Positions 54,213 to 64,000 of a stretch of DNA of 64,000 nt are shown here, one piece after another. Origin of the DNA: Myxococcales bacterium (lineage in GTDB: Bacteria; Myxococcota; Bradymonadia; UBA7976; UBA1532); contig JACKDM010000010.1 of the NCBI GenBank assembly GCA_020633515.1, forward strand, positions 1-64,000. The letters are read 5' to 3'. Every line of letters starts with the position of its first letter. Position 1 is the stretch's first letter. The notes under the pieces are model-generated. The model had not been told where the DNA came from. It saw nothing but the letters and a program-made list of their open reading frames with translations, and made no database searches. Both the position numbers and the translations under genes were made by a program.

Positions 54213-54437
54213 GCCGACGGTCGGCTCGGGACGGCGGGTGACGCGGGTCACCACGCGGCGTCGCCGGCCGGGACCGCGGGCTACGCCGACGGTCGGCGCG
54301 GCGGGCGACGCGAGGTGCGCCGACGGTCGGCGCGTGGACGGCGGACGGCGCGGATCACCACGCGGCGTCGCCGGCCGGGACCGCGGCGTGCACCGACGGT
54401 CGGCGCGGCGGGCGCGCGAGGTGCGCCGACGGTAGGC
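54213..54437. repeat. Array of five GCCGACGGTCGGC inverted repeats, 107-bp period
   Basis: The 376-bp gap between divergent phr and the phosphodiesterase gene holds five 13-bp sites: 54213-54225, 54285-54297 and 54319-54331 are perfect, while 54392-54404 and 54425-54437 differ by one base. Spacings are 72, 34, 73 and 33 bases. A 107-bp unit containing two sites is duplicated (TCACCACGCGGCGTCG at 54248 and 54355). No small gene is supported here. Confidence 0.9.
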
Positions 54438-54491
54438 GCGGCGGGCGGCGCTGTGGCACGCTCGCGAACGCCCTGCTCGCGGAGACCGCCG

Positions 54492-55628
54492 ATGCCCCGC
54501 CCCTCGCCTCGCACCCTCGTCCGCCTCGCCCTCGCCCGCCTCGCCCTCGCCCGCCTCGCCCTCGCCGCGCTGCTCCCGCTCGCCGGCTGCGGTGAGACCG
54601 ACCGCGCCGAGATCCCGCTCGACCCGCCCGACGCCGCGCTCGAACCCGACGCCGCCGAACCCGACGCCGCCACCCCCGACGACGCCGCCCAACCCGAACC
54701 CGACGCCGCCCCCGACGCCGCCCCCGACGCCCGCCCGTCGAGCCCCACCGCCGGCCTCCCCTTCGTCGCCGGCCCCGACGCCGCGCTCTTCGACTGCACC
54801 GCCGACTTCACCCCGCCCGACCGCCGCTCGCCCGTCCCGCTCGGCTGCGTCATCGACCCCGACTGCCACGAAGCCATGGTCGTCGCCCACCGCGGCGCCG
54901 GCGGCCAGTTCGGCACCATCGCCCCCGAGAACAGCCTCGCCGCCATCCGCGCCGCGCTCCTCCTCGGCGTCGACGGCGTCGAGCTCGACGTGCGCCACAC
55001 CGCAGACGACCGCCTCGTGCTCATGCACGACGCCGACCTCGACCGCACCACCCTCGCCACCGGCGCCGTCGCCGACCACACCGCCGCCGAGCTCGCCCAG
55101 ATCGCGCTCCGCCCCCCGGTGCGCCCCGAGATCCCCGGCGACTTCGGCTGCGAGCGCGTCGCCACCCTCGAAGACGCCTTCGCGCTCACCCGCGGCCGCC
55201 TCTTCATCGACCTCGACACCAAGACCAGCCGCGTCGACCTCGTCGTCGCCGCGATCACCGCCGCCGGCCTGCAAGACGAGGTCTTCGTCTCGGTCTCCGA
55301 CGCCGCCAAGGCCGCCGAGGCCCGCCGCCTCGACCCGTCCATCCGCGTCCAGGTGCGCCCCGACAGCCCCGCCGAATATGAAGAGGTGATGGCGCTCTTC
55401 GACCGCCCGCCCGAGATCGTCGAGATCCCCTCGACGCAGATCGAGTTGATGGCGCCCGCGATCCGCGCCGCCGGCCAGAAGGTCTTCGCCGATGTATGGG
55501 GCGCCGACGTCAACGCCGGCCTGCGCGGCGACGTCTCGGCCTACCGCGCGCACTACGCGGCCGGCGCGCACATCCTCCAGAGCGAGTTCGCGCCGCTCGT
55601 GCTCGAAGCGCTCGGGCGCCGCGAGTAG
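54492..55628 (+). CDS. Glycerophosphodiester phosphodiesterase family lipoprotein
   Basis: A 378-residue lipoprotein (LAGC, Cys33) with an unusual signal peptide repeating LALAR three times, then a 50-residue Asp/Ala/Pro linker. The GDPD barrel starts at about residue 128 with 'VVAHRGAGG' (His133, Arg134), 'APENSLAAI' (Glu146, Asn147), 'GVELDVRHT' (Glu164, Asp166) and 'LMHDADLDRTT' (His179), all catalytic or Ca-binding positions of UgpQ/GlpQ-type enzymes. These cleave glycerophosphodiesters to glycerol-3-phosphate and an alcohol. Barrel strands end in 'QSEFAPLVLEAL'. It is probably anchored in the envelope and scavenges phospholipid head groups. Confidence 0.9.
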   Translation: MPRPSPRTLVRLALARLALARLALAALLPLAGCGETDRAEIPLDPPDAALEPDAAEPDAATPDDAAQPEPDAAPDAAPDARPSSPTAGLPFVAGPDAALFDCTADFTPPDRRSPVPLGCVIDPDCHEAMVVAHRGAGGQFGTIAPENSLAAIRAALLLGVDGVELDVRHTADDRLVLMHDADLDRTTLATGAVADHTAAELAQIALRPPVRPEIPGDFGCERVATLEDAFALTRGRLFIDLDTKTSRVDLVVAAITAAGLQDEVFVSVSDAAKAAEARRLDPSIRVQVRPDSPAEYEEVMALFDRPPEIVEIPSTQIELMAPAIRAAGQKVFADVWGADVNAGLRGDVSAYRAHYAAGAHILQSEFAPLVLEALGRRE

Positions 55629-55632
55629 TCGA

Positions 55633-56076
55633 TCAGAGCTTCAGCTTGCCCTCGACCGCCGGGACCTCCTCGGTCGCCTCGGCGACCGCCGAGGGCACGA
55701 TCTCCTCGAAGTAGCGGGCGAGCGCCTTGCCATCGTGGATCGTGGGCACGCCCTCGAACTCGAAGGGTCGCTCGCACGACTCGCGCACGTCGGAGCGCTT
55801 CAGGTCGCGGGCGAGGGCGCGCGCGAAGTCGCCCTTGATCACCACCCAGGTCTCGCTGACGTCGATCACGCTCCCACCGCGGCGGGCGCTGTCGATCCGC
55901 ATCACGTCGCCGGCCGAGGGCTTGCCGTCGCGGTCACGGTCCCAGATCGTGCCGCGGATCTCGATGTCGTCGGCCGAGACCCGGCTCTCGACGCCATCCC
56001 AGCGGATGTGGGCGATGTCGGGCGGGCAGAAGAGGGGAGCGGCGAGGAAGGCGAGCGCGAAGAGACTGCCGGACAT
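55633..56076 (-). CDS. Small secreted hypothetical protein
   Basis: A 147-residue protein with GGAGGT before the ATG and a short signal peptide (MSGSLFALAFLAAPLFC), possibly a lipoprotein-like Cys or a normal cleavage. It has 'GTIWDRDRDGKPSAGDVMRID', where Asp-x-Asp-x-Asp-Gly resembles a Ca-binding dockerin-like loop. 'SETWVVIKGDFARALARDL' and 'ESCERPFEFEG' follow. No family recognised. It converges with the phosphodiesterase gene with four bases between stops. Confidence 0.7.
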   Translation of the reverse strand: MSGSLFALAFLAAPLFCPPDIAHIRWDGVESRVSADDIEIRGTIWDRDRDGKPSAGDVMRIDSARRGGSVIDVSETWVVIKGDFARALARDLKRSDVRESCERPFEFEGVPTIHDGKALARYFEEIVPSAVAEATEEVPAVEGKLKL

Positions 56077-56291
56077 GTCGAACCTCCGAGGTCAAGGACG
56101 CCGCGGAGGGTTGCATCGGCCATGCCCGGAGACGGGACACCCGCTCGATCCGGCGCCCGCTCGACGGAGGCGACCATCCGGTCGCGACGTTCACGACCGG
56201 GCGCCCCGGGGCCGAATGCCTCGATGGAGCATGGACTTGGGGCGATCGGCTCCGATCGCGGGTCCGCCGGCGGGATCCGTTCGGCATCGAG

Positions 56292-56376
56292 CCTCGGCTC
56301 GCCGCGCCCCTGCGCTCACCTCGGCCTCGGCTCGCCGCGCCCCTGCGCTCGCCTCCCCGTCGGCTCGCTGCGCCCC
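56292..56376. repeat. Two and a half 33-bp repeats in an intergenic gap
   Basis: The 307-bp gap 56077-56383 holds no credible gene. At 56292-56324 and 56325-56357 a 33-bp unit (CCTCGGCTCGCCGCGCCCC then TGCGCTC) occurs twice, with a third partial copy to 56376. Read on the minus strand the units would give SAGARRAEA, but no start supports coding. On that strand the GCGCAGGGGCGCGGCGAGCC string resembles the dispersed repeat at 49.1 and 61.3 kb. Confidence 0.7.
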
Positions 56377-56383
56377 GGCCGCT

Positions 56384-57244
56384 TCAGCTCGCCGACTCGT
56401 CCGCCGCCGCGGCCGGCGCCGCCGACTCGGCGCGGGCCAGCTCGGCCTCGACCCGCGCCTGCACCGACTCCTCGGCGCCGCGGGCGCGCTCGATCTGCGC
56501 CTCGTACTGGAGCTGGAGGATCTTGTACGCCCGCCGCTCGGCGCGCAGGTGGTGTTGCAGGTCGCGCACCGCCGCCTCGTGCTTGTCGAGATCGGCCACC
56601 CGCCGCTTGTCGGCGGTGCGCGCCTGCTTCTCGGCCTCGGCGATCTTGTCGCGCAGCGCCTTGCCCTGCTCACGCTCGGCCGCGAGCTGCTCGCGCAGCC
56701 GCTCGAGGCGCGGGTCCTCTTCGCGGCGGCGCGACGGCGGCGCCTCGGCGGGCGCCTCACCCTCGGCAGCAGCCTCGGCGCGGCCCTCGGCGGCGGCCTC
56801 GGCGCGCTCGGCGGACCGCTCGGCCCGCGGCTCGGCCCGCTCGGTGCGCTCCGGCCGGGCCGGCCCCGCCGCGACCCGACGGGCCGCGGCGAGCTGCGCC
56901 TCGAGCTCGGCGATCCGCGCCTTCGCCCGCTCGGCCTCGTCCTTCGATGACAGCATCGCCCGGCGGAAGTCGGCCAGCTCGCTCTCGAGGTGGGCGACCT
57001 TGCCCTGCATCGCGGTCGCCTTCTCCTCGGCCGACCGCTTCGCGTCGCGCAGCCCGTCGCTCTTCTTCTCGACCTTGCGCGCCGCCTCCTTGGCGGTCTG
57101 CGCGGCCGCCTCCTTCTCGGCGAGGCGCTTCTCGGCGTCTGCCTTCTCGGCGCGCGCCTTCTCGAGCTCGGCCCTGACGCTCGCGAGCTCCTCGGTCAGC
57201 GCGTCCACCTGCTTGCGCAGCGCGCCGCCTCCGAACAGTCCCAT
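56384..57244 (-). CDS. Coiled-coil protein
   Basis: A 286-residue protein starting MGLFGGGALRKQVDAL, with GGAGGCGG before the ATG. Residues about 10-120 and 180-262 are coiled coil with regular heptads (EELASVRAELEKARAEKADA; LRDKIAEAEKQARTADKRR), separated by an Ala/Glu/Arg/Pro-rich linker with repeated 'ERAE' and 'AAAEG'. The end is Ala/Ser-rich. The MGLF start without a signal peptide suggests a cytoplasmic structural or scaffold protein. No family can be assigned from such low-complexity sequence. Confidence 0.75.
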   Translation of the reverse strand: MGLFGGGALRKQVDALTEELASVRAELEKARAEKADAEKRLAEKEAAAQTAKEAARKVEKKSDGLRDAKRSAEEKATAMQGKVAHLESELADFRRAMLSSKDEAERAKARIAELEAQLAAARRVAAGPARPERTERAEPRAERSAERAEAAAEGRAEAAAEGEAPAEAPPSRRREEDPRLERLREQLAAEREQGKALRDKIAEAEKQARTADKRRVADLDKHEAAVRDLQHHLRAERRAYKILQLQYEAQIERARGAEESVQARVEAELARAESAAPAAAADESAS

Positions 57245-57310
57245 CGTTCCGCCTCCGGCGTGTCGAAGCGAGGGACCATACCCGGCGCGCGGGGCGGTGT
57301 CCAGGGGGTG

Positions 57311-59113
57311 TCAGGGCGCCCCGAATTCGAGCCCGCAGCGCCGCAGCCGACCGTCGCAGCCGCCGCGCATCAACCGCGCGTGGCTGCACGCGTGGATCGC
57401 GTCGCTCTCGGCGAGGCAGGTGTCGACGACGCACGCGCCGCCGCCGCACGGCGAGGTCGAGTTGATGCACGCGAGGAAGCGCGCGCCCTCGGCGGCGCAG
57501 TCGCCGAACGCACACTCGATCCACTCGTTGGCCGCGCAGATGAGGCACTCGACCCCGCCGGCGGCGAGGCAGCGGTAGAGGCAGTCGGCGTCGCCCGCCG
57601 CGCAGCCCCGCCCGCACTCGGCGGCGCCCGCGCAGGCGCGGTAGGGTGATGCGACCGGGCGGCGCACGAGCGCGAACGCGAGGCACATCTCGTCGAGGGT
57701 GCCATCCCCCCAGCCGACCGGGCGGGGCGTCTGCGGCATGCCATCGACGATCGGCTGCGCGGCGGGTGAGTTGTCATGGGTGCATGACATCCGCAAGGCA
57801 TCGCCCGCGGCGACGGTGATGCCTTCGCCCTCGCGCAGCCAGTAGGCGTCCTGCCAGTCGAAGTCCCAGCGGGGGATGTCGACGAGGCACGTCGGCTCGC
57901 CCGCGGCGGGCTCGACGTCGAGGCGGATCCGCTCGCCGAGCAGGTGCATGTGCGGCGCGACGGCGACGATCTCGCCGTCGTCGGCGAAGCGGAAGACCTG
58001 CTCGGAGACGTGCGCCGGCGCGCCCGCCGGGATGTCGAGCCAGACGTCGGCGAAGCCCACGACGTCGATCCGCGCGGTCGGCGCGACGCCGGGTGGCAGG
58101 GTCCACAGCGCGATCGCGGTGCGGTCGGGCGCGGGCTCGGGGCCTTGGGCGAGCAGGTTGTAGTGCATCTGCATGACCAGCGTGCTGCCGGCCGGGATCT
58201 GGATCGCGGCGCCGTCGGGCAGGGTGAAGCCCTCGTTGCCGGGCGCCCAGACCGAGAAGAACGAGGCGGGGTAGACGCGGGCGTCGCCGAAGCAGCGGTA
58301 GCCGGGGCCGGGGGCGACGCGGTCGAGGCGGTCGAGCTCGGCGCTGCCCTCGGGCGGGATGAGGTAGGTGACGACGTGGTGTACCATCGCCGCCTGGTCG
58401 GGGCGCACCTCGATGCGGGTGACCCAGGTGTCTTCTTCGAAGGCATGGGCCAGTGGCAGGCAGCGATAGTCATCGATGCCATCGCGGGTCGGCGCGTAGG
58501 CTTCGCCGGCGTCGAGGACGAGGTCGGGCGGGGGGCCGTCGTCGCGCGAATCGGGCCGGGGTGGCGGCGCGTCGGCGGGGTCGCCGGCGGGGTGGCCGGC
58601 GGCGCCCCACGCGACGATCGTCTCGCGCTCGGCGGCGGTGAGCGCGCGGCTGTGGCGGTACTCGCGGCAGGCGGCGTCGGGCGGCCAGGGTGGCATCGTG
58701 CCGGCGGTCACCGCGGCGACGGCGGGCGCGACCCAGGGCGGCGGGCGATCGGTCCAGGCGGTGGTGAAGTCGAAGGGGCCGATGCCATCGGGGCGATGGC
58801 AGGCGAGGCAGGCGCGGGCGAAGATCGGCTGCACGTCGCGGTGCCAGGTGGGGGTCGCGGGGTCGAGCGCGGCGTCGGGGAGCGCTGCGTCGCCGATCGC
58901 CGCGTCGGGCGCTGCGTCGGGTGCGCCGGGGTCGGGCACCGCCGCCGCGTCGGCCGCCCCGCCCGCGCCCCCGCCGCCGTCGAGGCCGGTCTCACCGTCG
59001 TCTCCGCTCTCGCCGCAGCCCGACAGCGCCCCCACCAGCGCCCCCAACAACGCCCATGACAGCGCCCACGACAGCGCCCACCTCGAAGCTCGCGTGATCC
59101 GCGCTCCCTGCAT
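57311..59113 (-). CDS. Copper type II monooxygenase-like lipoprotein with c-haem motif
   Basis: A 600-residue protein with GAGGAGGT before the ATG, a signal peptide containing a WALSWAL repeat and a lipobox ALSGC. After a Gly/Asp/Ala linker comes a cytochrome-like segment 'IFARACLACHRPDGIGP' with the haem c motif CxxCH. Two domains of the PHM/DBM (ascorbate-dependent copper monooxygenase) type follow: 'MVHHVVTYLIPPEGS' (His-His, Cu-H), 'MQMHYN', 'VAPHMHLLG' (HxH, Cu-M) and a late 'SCTHDNSP'. The last 90 residues are Cys-rich (ECGRGCAAGDADCLYRC). Such haem-copper fusions are common in Myxococcota. The substrate is unknown. Confidence 0.86.
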   Translation of the reverse strand: MQGARITRASRWALSWALSWALLGALVGALSGCGESGDDGETGLDGGGGAGGAADAAAVPDPGAPDAAPDAAIGDAALPDAALDPATPTWHRDVQPIFARACLACHRPDGIGPFDFTTAWTDRPPPWVAPAVAAVTAGTMPPWPPDAACREYRHSRALTAAERETIVAWGAAGHPAGDPADAPPPRPDSRDDGPPPDLVLDAGEAYAPTRDGIDDYRCLPLAHAFEEDTWVTRIEVRPDQAAMVHHVVTYLIPPEGSAELDRLDRVAPGPGYRCFGDARVYPASFFSVWAPGNEGFTLPDGAAIQIPAGSTLVMQMHYNLLAQGPEPAPDRTAIALWTLPPGVAPTARIDVVGFADVWLDIPAGAPAHVSEQVFRFADDGEIVAVAPHMHLLGERIRLDVEPAAGEPTCLVDIPRWDFDWQDAYWLREGEGITVAAGDALRMSCTHDNSPAAQPIVDGMPQTPRPVGWGDGTLDEMCLAFALVRRPVASPYRACAGAAECGRGCAAGDADCLYRCLAAGGVECLICAANEWIECAFGDCAAEGARFLACINSTSPCGGGACVVDTCLAESDAIHACSHARLMRGGCDGRLRRCGLEFGAP

Positions 59114-59246
59114 CGTCGACCTCCTCGTCGCCGCGCGATGATAACCCCGCCGCCTCGGGCGCGCCCTCACTTGATCGGCGCCCGTAATCGGAACATGCTG
59201 TCGACCGAGGACGACACGCGCCCGAGGGCGCGACGAGGAATTCGGC

Positions 59247-61220
<1,974 letters not shown>

Positions 61221-61234
61221 ACCGCCGAGCGCAG

Positions 61235-61338
61235 CGAAGCCGTCCCCCCGAGGGGGACGGGTCGAAGCGAGGAGGAGGGCGAATGCCCGACGACGCAGCG
61301 AAGATCCCGCCCGCAGGGCGGCGAAGCGAGCACGGCGA
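61235..61338 (+). repeat. REP-like element with two hairpins upstream of the CpXC gene
   Basis: The 127-bp gap contains two hairpins: GTCCCCC/GGGGGAC (61243-61249 with 61253-61259) and CCGCCC/GGGCGG (61308-61313 with 61317-61322), each with a three-base loop. Each is flanked on the left by CGCAGCGAAG and on the right by CGAAGCGAG, so it is a duplicated palindromic unit. Part of the second copy recurs at 49142-49166. Confidence 0.7.
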
Positions 61339-61347
61339 AACTGAACA

Positions 61348-62073
61348 ATGAGCACCTTTCTGCCGGCCTCGATCGCCTGCCCCCGCTGCGGCGAGGCGTT
61401 CCAGAGCGAGATCGCGATCAGCGTACACGCCGAGCGCATGCCCGAGCTGCGCCACGCGCTCCTCGACGATCGCTTCCAGCAGTTCACCTGCCCGAGCTGC
61501 CTCTTCCCGGTGCGGGTCGAGCCCTCGCTGCTCTACACCGACTTCGGCCGCGACTTGTGGGTCGTCGCGCTGCGCCGCGACGGGATCCGGCACCGGGGCG
61601 CGCTCGCGGCGTCGGTGCAGGCGCAGTTCGACCGGCACATGCGCGAGAACTGCGCGCCGATGGTGCGCGCCTGGGCCGATGACTTCACGGTGCGGCTGGT
61701 CTTCGGGACCGAGGCGCTGCGCGAGAAGCTCGTGCTCTTCGACGCCGGCCTCGACGACCGGCTCGTCGAGGCGCTGAAGTGGGACCTCGCCCGCCGCGAG
61801 AGCCTGCTGGCACCCGACGCGCTCTTCGTCGTGCGCGCCGTCGACGACGCGACCGTGCATCTGCTACACCGGTCGAGCCCCGACGAAGCGCGGGGCACGG
61901 TGCTCGCGGTGCCCCGCGCGCTGCTCGACGCCTACGCGGCCGAGCGCGAGCAGTGGGCCGCCGCGCTCCCGTCGATCTTCGACGGCATCGTGGTCGACTG
62001 GCGCGCGCCGCTGTGGCCCGACGAGCCGCTGCCCGACGCCGAGTCGGGCCCGCTGCCGCCGGCCGACCACTGA
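61348..62073 (+). CDS. CpXC domain protein
   Basis: A 241-residue cytoplasmic protein. The N-terminus carries the CpXC pattern: 'CPRCGEAF' (Cys11, Cys14) and 'QFTCPSCLFPVRVEPSLLYTD' (Cys48, Cys51), predicted to bind zinc. The remainder is a mixed helical domain with 'RLVFGTEALREKLVLFDAGLDDRLVEALKW', the typical companion region in CpXC proteins ('gldDr.iEllK'), then a C-terminal Pro/Asp tail. The biochemical function of the family is unknown. The gene follows the zincin gene by 127 bases and precedes the HEAT-repeat lipoprotein by nine. Confidence 0.82.
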   Translation: MSTFLPASIACPRCGEAFQSEIAISVHAERMPELRHALLDDRFQQFTCPSCLFPVRVEPSLLYTDFGRDLWVVALRRDGIRHRGALAASVQAQFDRHMRENCAPMVRAWADDFTVRLVFGTEALREKLVLFDAGLDDRLVEALKWDLARRESLLAPDALFVVRAVDDATVHLLHRSSPDEARGTVLAVPRALLDAYAAEREQWAAALPSIFDGIVVDWRAPLWPDEPLPDAESGPLPPADH

Positions 62074-62082
62074 GGTGACCCG

Positions 62083-63039
62083 ATGCGCCGCCTGTTCGTG
62101 CTCACGCCCGCGCTGTGGGCGTTCGCCGCCTGCGCCCCCAACACCGCCCACCCGACGCCGCCCGGGGAGCCCCCGATGAAGACCCCCGCCGACCAGCCCA
62201 CCGAGAAGGCCGCCGCCAAGGCCGCCGACAAGCCCTTCGGCGACGCGCCGAGCCGCGTCGACCGCGCGGTCGCGGTGCCCGGCTACACCGTGCACGTCGT
62301 CGAGGCCGAGCACCGGCCGTATGGCGCGCTCGCGCCCCAGGTGGGCAAGCCGCTGCGCGGCGCCGACGCCTTCCACGCCGCGCGGCAGGCGATCGGCGAC
62401 CCCGATCCGGCGGCGCTCGCCCGCCTCGCGATGCTCTTCCTCGACGTCGACGTCGCCGGCCGCGACCCGTGGACCGCCGCGGCGGCGTTCGGCGAGGCCG
62501 AGCAGCGCGCGATGGCGCACGATCCGAGGCGCGAGGGCGAGGCGGTGGTGTACTGGCGGCTGCACGCGACGACGGCCGATCTGGTGCGCTGCACGCTCGC
62601 GGTGGAGGCGGGCACGGTGCGCTGCGAGGACGCGCCGTCGCTCGCGCGCGCGGCGGCGGTCGAGGCCGATCCGCTCGCGGCGGCGAAGGCCGATCTGGCG
62701 TCGGACAACTGGTCGATCCGCAGCCGCGGGCTGCGGCTGCTCGCCGAGTCGGCGGCGCCCGCGGCGACCGCGCTGCTGGTCGAGACGATCGGCTCGGGCG
62801 AGCCGGCGAAGATGCGGCAGCTCGCGATCGAGGCGGCGGCGAAGCGCAGTGACGACGCGGCGTTGCCGGCGATCGCGGCGGCGGTGAAGGGCGACGCCGA
62901 CGCGGGCGTGCGGCGGGCGGGGGTGATCGCGCTGCGGGGTCACACGAGCGCGGCGGCGGTCGACGCGTTGAAGCACGCGGCGGCGAACGACGCCGATCCG
63001 GCGGTCAAGGCGATGGCGGGCGCGCTGCTGCCGAAGTAG
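62083..63039 (+). CDS. HEAT-repeat lipoprotein
   Basis: A 318-residue protein with TGAGGTGA before the ATG and a lipobox ending AFAAC. After a Lys/Ala/Pro linker comes a domain of unknown type (about residues 60-205). The C-terminal third contains three or four HEAT-like helical repeats ('LASDNWSIRSRGLRLLAESA', 'EPAKMRQLAIEAAAKRSDDA', 'GDADAGVRRAGVIALRGHTS', 'NDADPAVKAMAGALLPK'). HEAT repeats bind proteins. Its last 35 bases overlap the convergent nitronate monooxygenase gene. Nine bases separate it from the CpXC gene, so the two are likely cotranscribed. Confidence 0.82.
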   Translation: MRRLFVLTPALWAFAACAPNTAHPTPPGEPPMKTPADQPTEKAAAKAADKPFGDAPSRVDRAVAVPGYTVHVVEAEHRPYGALAPQVGKPLRGADAFHAARQAIGDPDPAALARLAMLFLDVDVAGRDPWTAAAAFGEAEQRAMAHDPRREGEAVVYWRLHATTADLVRCTLAVEAGTVRCEDAPSLARAAAVEADPLAAAKADLASDNWSIRSRGLRLLAESAAPAATALLVETIGSGEPAKMRQLAIEAAAKRSDDAALPAIAAAVKGDADAGVRRAGVIALRGHTSAAAVDALKHAAANDADPAVKAMAGALLPK

Positions 63040-64000
63040 CGGGCGCGGCGGCGAGCGCATCGGCGAAGCGGCGCACGATCTCGCCGGCGGGCTCGATGCC
63101 ATCGATGCCATCGACCGAGCGGCCGGCCTGCCAGTAGTCACGGTAGCCGCTGCCTTGCAGCGATGCCTTCTTGAGCTGCACGATCGAGCGCACGGTGAAG
63201 TACATGCGCGCGTAGTGCTTGAGCCTGGGGTGGCGCAGCATCCGGCGGGTGATGGGTCCGGCCTTGGTGCCGGTCTGCTCGATGTAGGGTGTCTTGATGA
63301 CCGCGACCGGGACGCCGGAGATCCGCTCGCTGAGTACGATGTCTTCGGCGCGGGCGCGGACGATGGCGCGCTTGTAGTCGTCGTGGGCGCGGCACTCGGG
63401 GGTGGCGATGAAGCGGGTGCCGAGCTGGCAGCCGGCGTATCCCATCGCGATGGCATCGACGAACTGCGAGGGCTCGCCGATGCCACCGGCGCACACCAGC
63501 GGGGCGCCGAGGTCGGCCAGCTCGCGATAGAGCGCGGCGGGATCGGTCTGCCCGGCGTGGCCGCCGGCGCGGGCGTTGACGCAGATGAGCCCGTCGACGC
63601 CGTGGCCGAGCGCGACCTCGGCCCACTTGCGGGTCGTGACGTCGTGGTAGACGACGCCGCCGGCGGCGTGCACCGCGTCGACGACCCGGCGGGGGTTGCC
63701 GAGCGCGGTGACGAAGAAGCGCACGCCCTCGTCGAGCGCGACGTCGACCCAGCGGCGCATGCGCTCCTCGTAGACCTTGCTGCTCTTCTCGACGATGGCG
63801 TTGAACCCGATCGGCTTGTCGGTGATCCGGCGGATGGCGCGGATGCCTTCGCGGAGGTCGCGGCCGTGTACGTAGATCATCGAGATCGGCTGGATGATGC
63901 CGATGCCACCGGCGGCGGAGACGGCGGCGATGAGGTCGACGTCGGAGCAGGGGTACATGGCGCCGCAGATGAGCGGCACCTCGATGCCCGCGTGGGCACA
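63005..64000 (-). CDS. Nitronate monooxygenase (2-nitropropane dioxygenase family), 5' partial
   Basis: 331 codons are visible; the gene continues past the right edge (first visible residues CAHAGIEVPLICGAM). FMN TIM-barrel signs of the family are 'PLICGAMYPCSDVDLIAAVSAAGG', 'KPIGFNAIV', 'DGLICVNARAGGHAG' with the catalytic-type His region, 'APLVCAGGIGEPSQFVDAIAMGYAGCQLGTRFIATPEC', and 'DYWQAGRSVDGID' near the end. Such enzymes oxidise alkyl nitronates; some relatives act as enoyl reductases of polyketide or fatty acid pathways. The 'PCSD' and 'YRDYWQAG' variants fit the branch often annotated simply as nitronate monooxygenase. The 3' end overlaps the HEAT gene by 35 bases. Confidence 0.9.
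   Translation of the reverse strand, partial: CAHAGIEVPLICGAMYPCSDVDLIAAVSAAGGIGIIQPISMIYVHGRDLREGIRAIRRITDKPIGFNAIVEKSSKVYEERMRRWVDVALDEGVRFFVTALGNPRRVVDAVHAAGGVVYHDVTTRKWAEVALGHGVDGLICVNARAGGHAGQTDPAALYRELADLGAPLVCAGGIGEPSQFVDAIAMGYAGCQLGTRFIATPECRAHDDYKRAIVRARAEDIVLSERISGVPVAVIKTPYIEQTGTKAGPITRRMLRHPRLKHYARMYFTVRSIVQLKKASLQGSGYRDYWQAGRSVDGIDGIEPAGEIVRRFADALAAAPATSAAARPPSP

Noticed and set aside
54213..54437. Repeat array as CRISPR
   Set aside because: Repeats are 13 bp, spacing alternates because a 107-bp unit was duplicated, and the intervening sequences are copies of each other.
56191..56383. Coding extension through the SAGARRAEA repeats
   Set aside because: The coiled-coil gene has a clear stop at 56384 and no start or ribosome site supports a separate gene in the repeat.

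Overview
The window is very GC-rich, gene-dense bacterial chromosome with almost no intergenic space. The gene content points to the Myxococcota (former Deltaproteobacteria). It holds several eukaryotic-type Ser/Thr kinases and pseudokinases and many lipoproteins with Asp/Ala/Pro-rich linkers after the lipobox. It also has two Cys-rich proteins built from MopE-type 'DxDCDGxxDEG' motifs, a copper type II monooxygenase-like lipoprotein with a c-type haem motif, a class II photolyase, and long coiled-coil and repeat proteins. The phylum is an inference from gene style; no rRNA, tRNA or classical marker gene is present. I see no prophage, transposase or CRISPR array.

Layout. 0-10 kb: the 5' end of a leucine-rich-repeat protein, a small lipoprotein with a strong terminator, a large repeat lipoprotein whose frame is broken several times, a pair of overlapping SPFH/band-7 membrane proteins, a beta-barrel-like protein, pssA overlapping an HD-GYP-like gene, and a TPR lipoprotein. 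10-16 kb: a tightly overlapping minus-strand proteolysis cluster (S41 C-terminal processing protease, DUF423 protein, active and inactive M16 peptidases). 16-24 kb: a response regulator, an operon of degenerate metallo-beta-lactamase-fold protein, polytopic kinase and lipoprotein, a CHAD protein with a zinc-ribbon protein, and an acyl-CoA dehydrogenase. 24-29.7 kb: a MopE/FG-GAP lipoprotein (frame-broken), a GT4 glycosyltransferase and a polytopic membrane protein.

29.8-48.1 kb is the least ordinary part. A plus-strand run (Zn-ribbon kinase, TPR protein, MopE lipoprotein, and a 1454-residue protein joining a pseudokinase, beta-sandwich repeats and an Hsp70-like ATPase) faces a minus-strand operon. 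That operon encodes a membrane protein, an atypical membrane-anchored kinase with helical repeats, an AAAEK-repeat protein, a 1320-residue helical solenoid and a metallophosphoesterase. Between them lies a two-gene unit (EEP-family hydrolase plus unknown protein) whose base composition looks less extreme. I regard this block as the best candidate for an undescribed signalling or protein-assembly system; its function is not known from sequence.

48-64 kb: a lipoprotein coupled to an Omp85/BamA-like outer membrane protein, a tandem pair of 170-residue paralogues, class II photolyase, an intergenic array of a 13-bp inverted repeat, a glycerophosphodiesterase-family lipoprotein, a coiled-coil protein, the copper monooxygenase-like lipoprotein, a zincin-like protein followed by a CpXC protein and a HEAT-repeat lipoprotein, and the 5'-truncated end of a nitronate monooxygenase gene.

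Two general observations. First, the frame breaks in the genes at 0.8-3.7 kb and 24.0-26.8 kb fall in C or G runs and partly compensate each other, which looks like uncorrected homopolymer indels. Second, base skew changes near 29.7 kb: plus-strand genes before it favour G at third positions, those after it favour C. Coordinates and starts were read by eye from start codons, Shine-Dalgarno sequences and gene overlaps. No database search was run.
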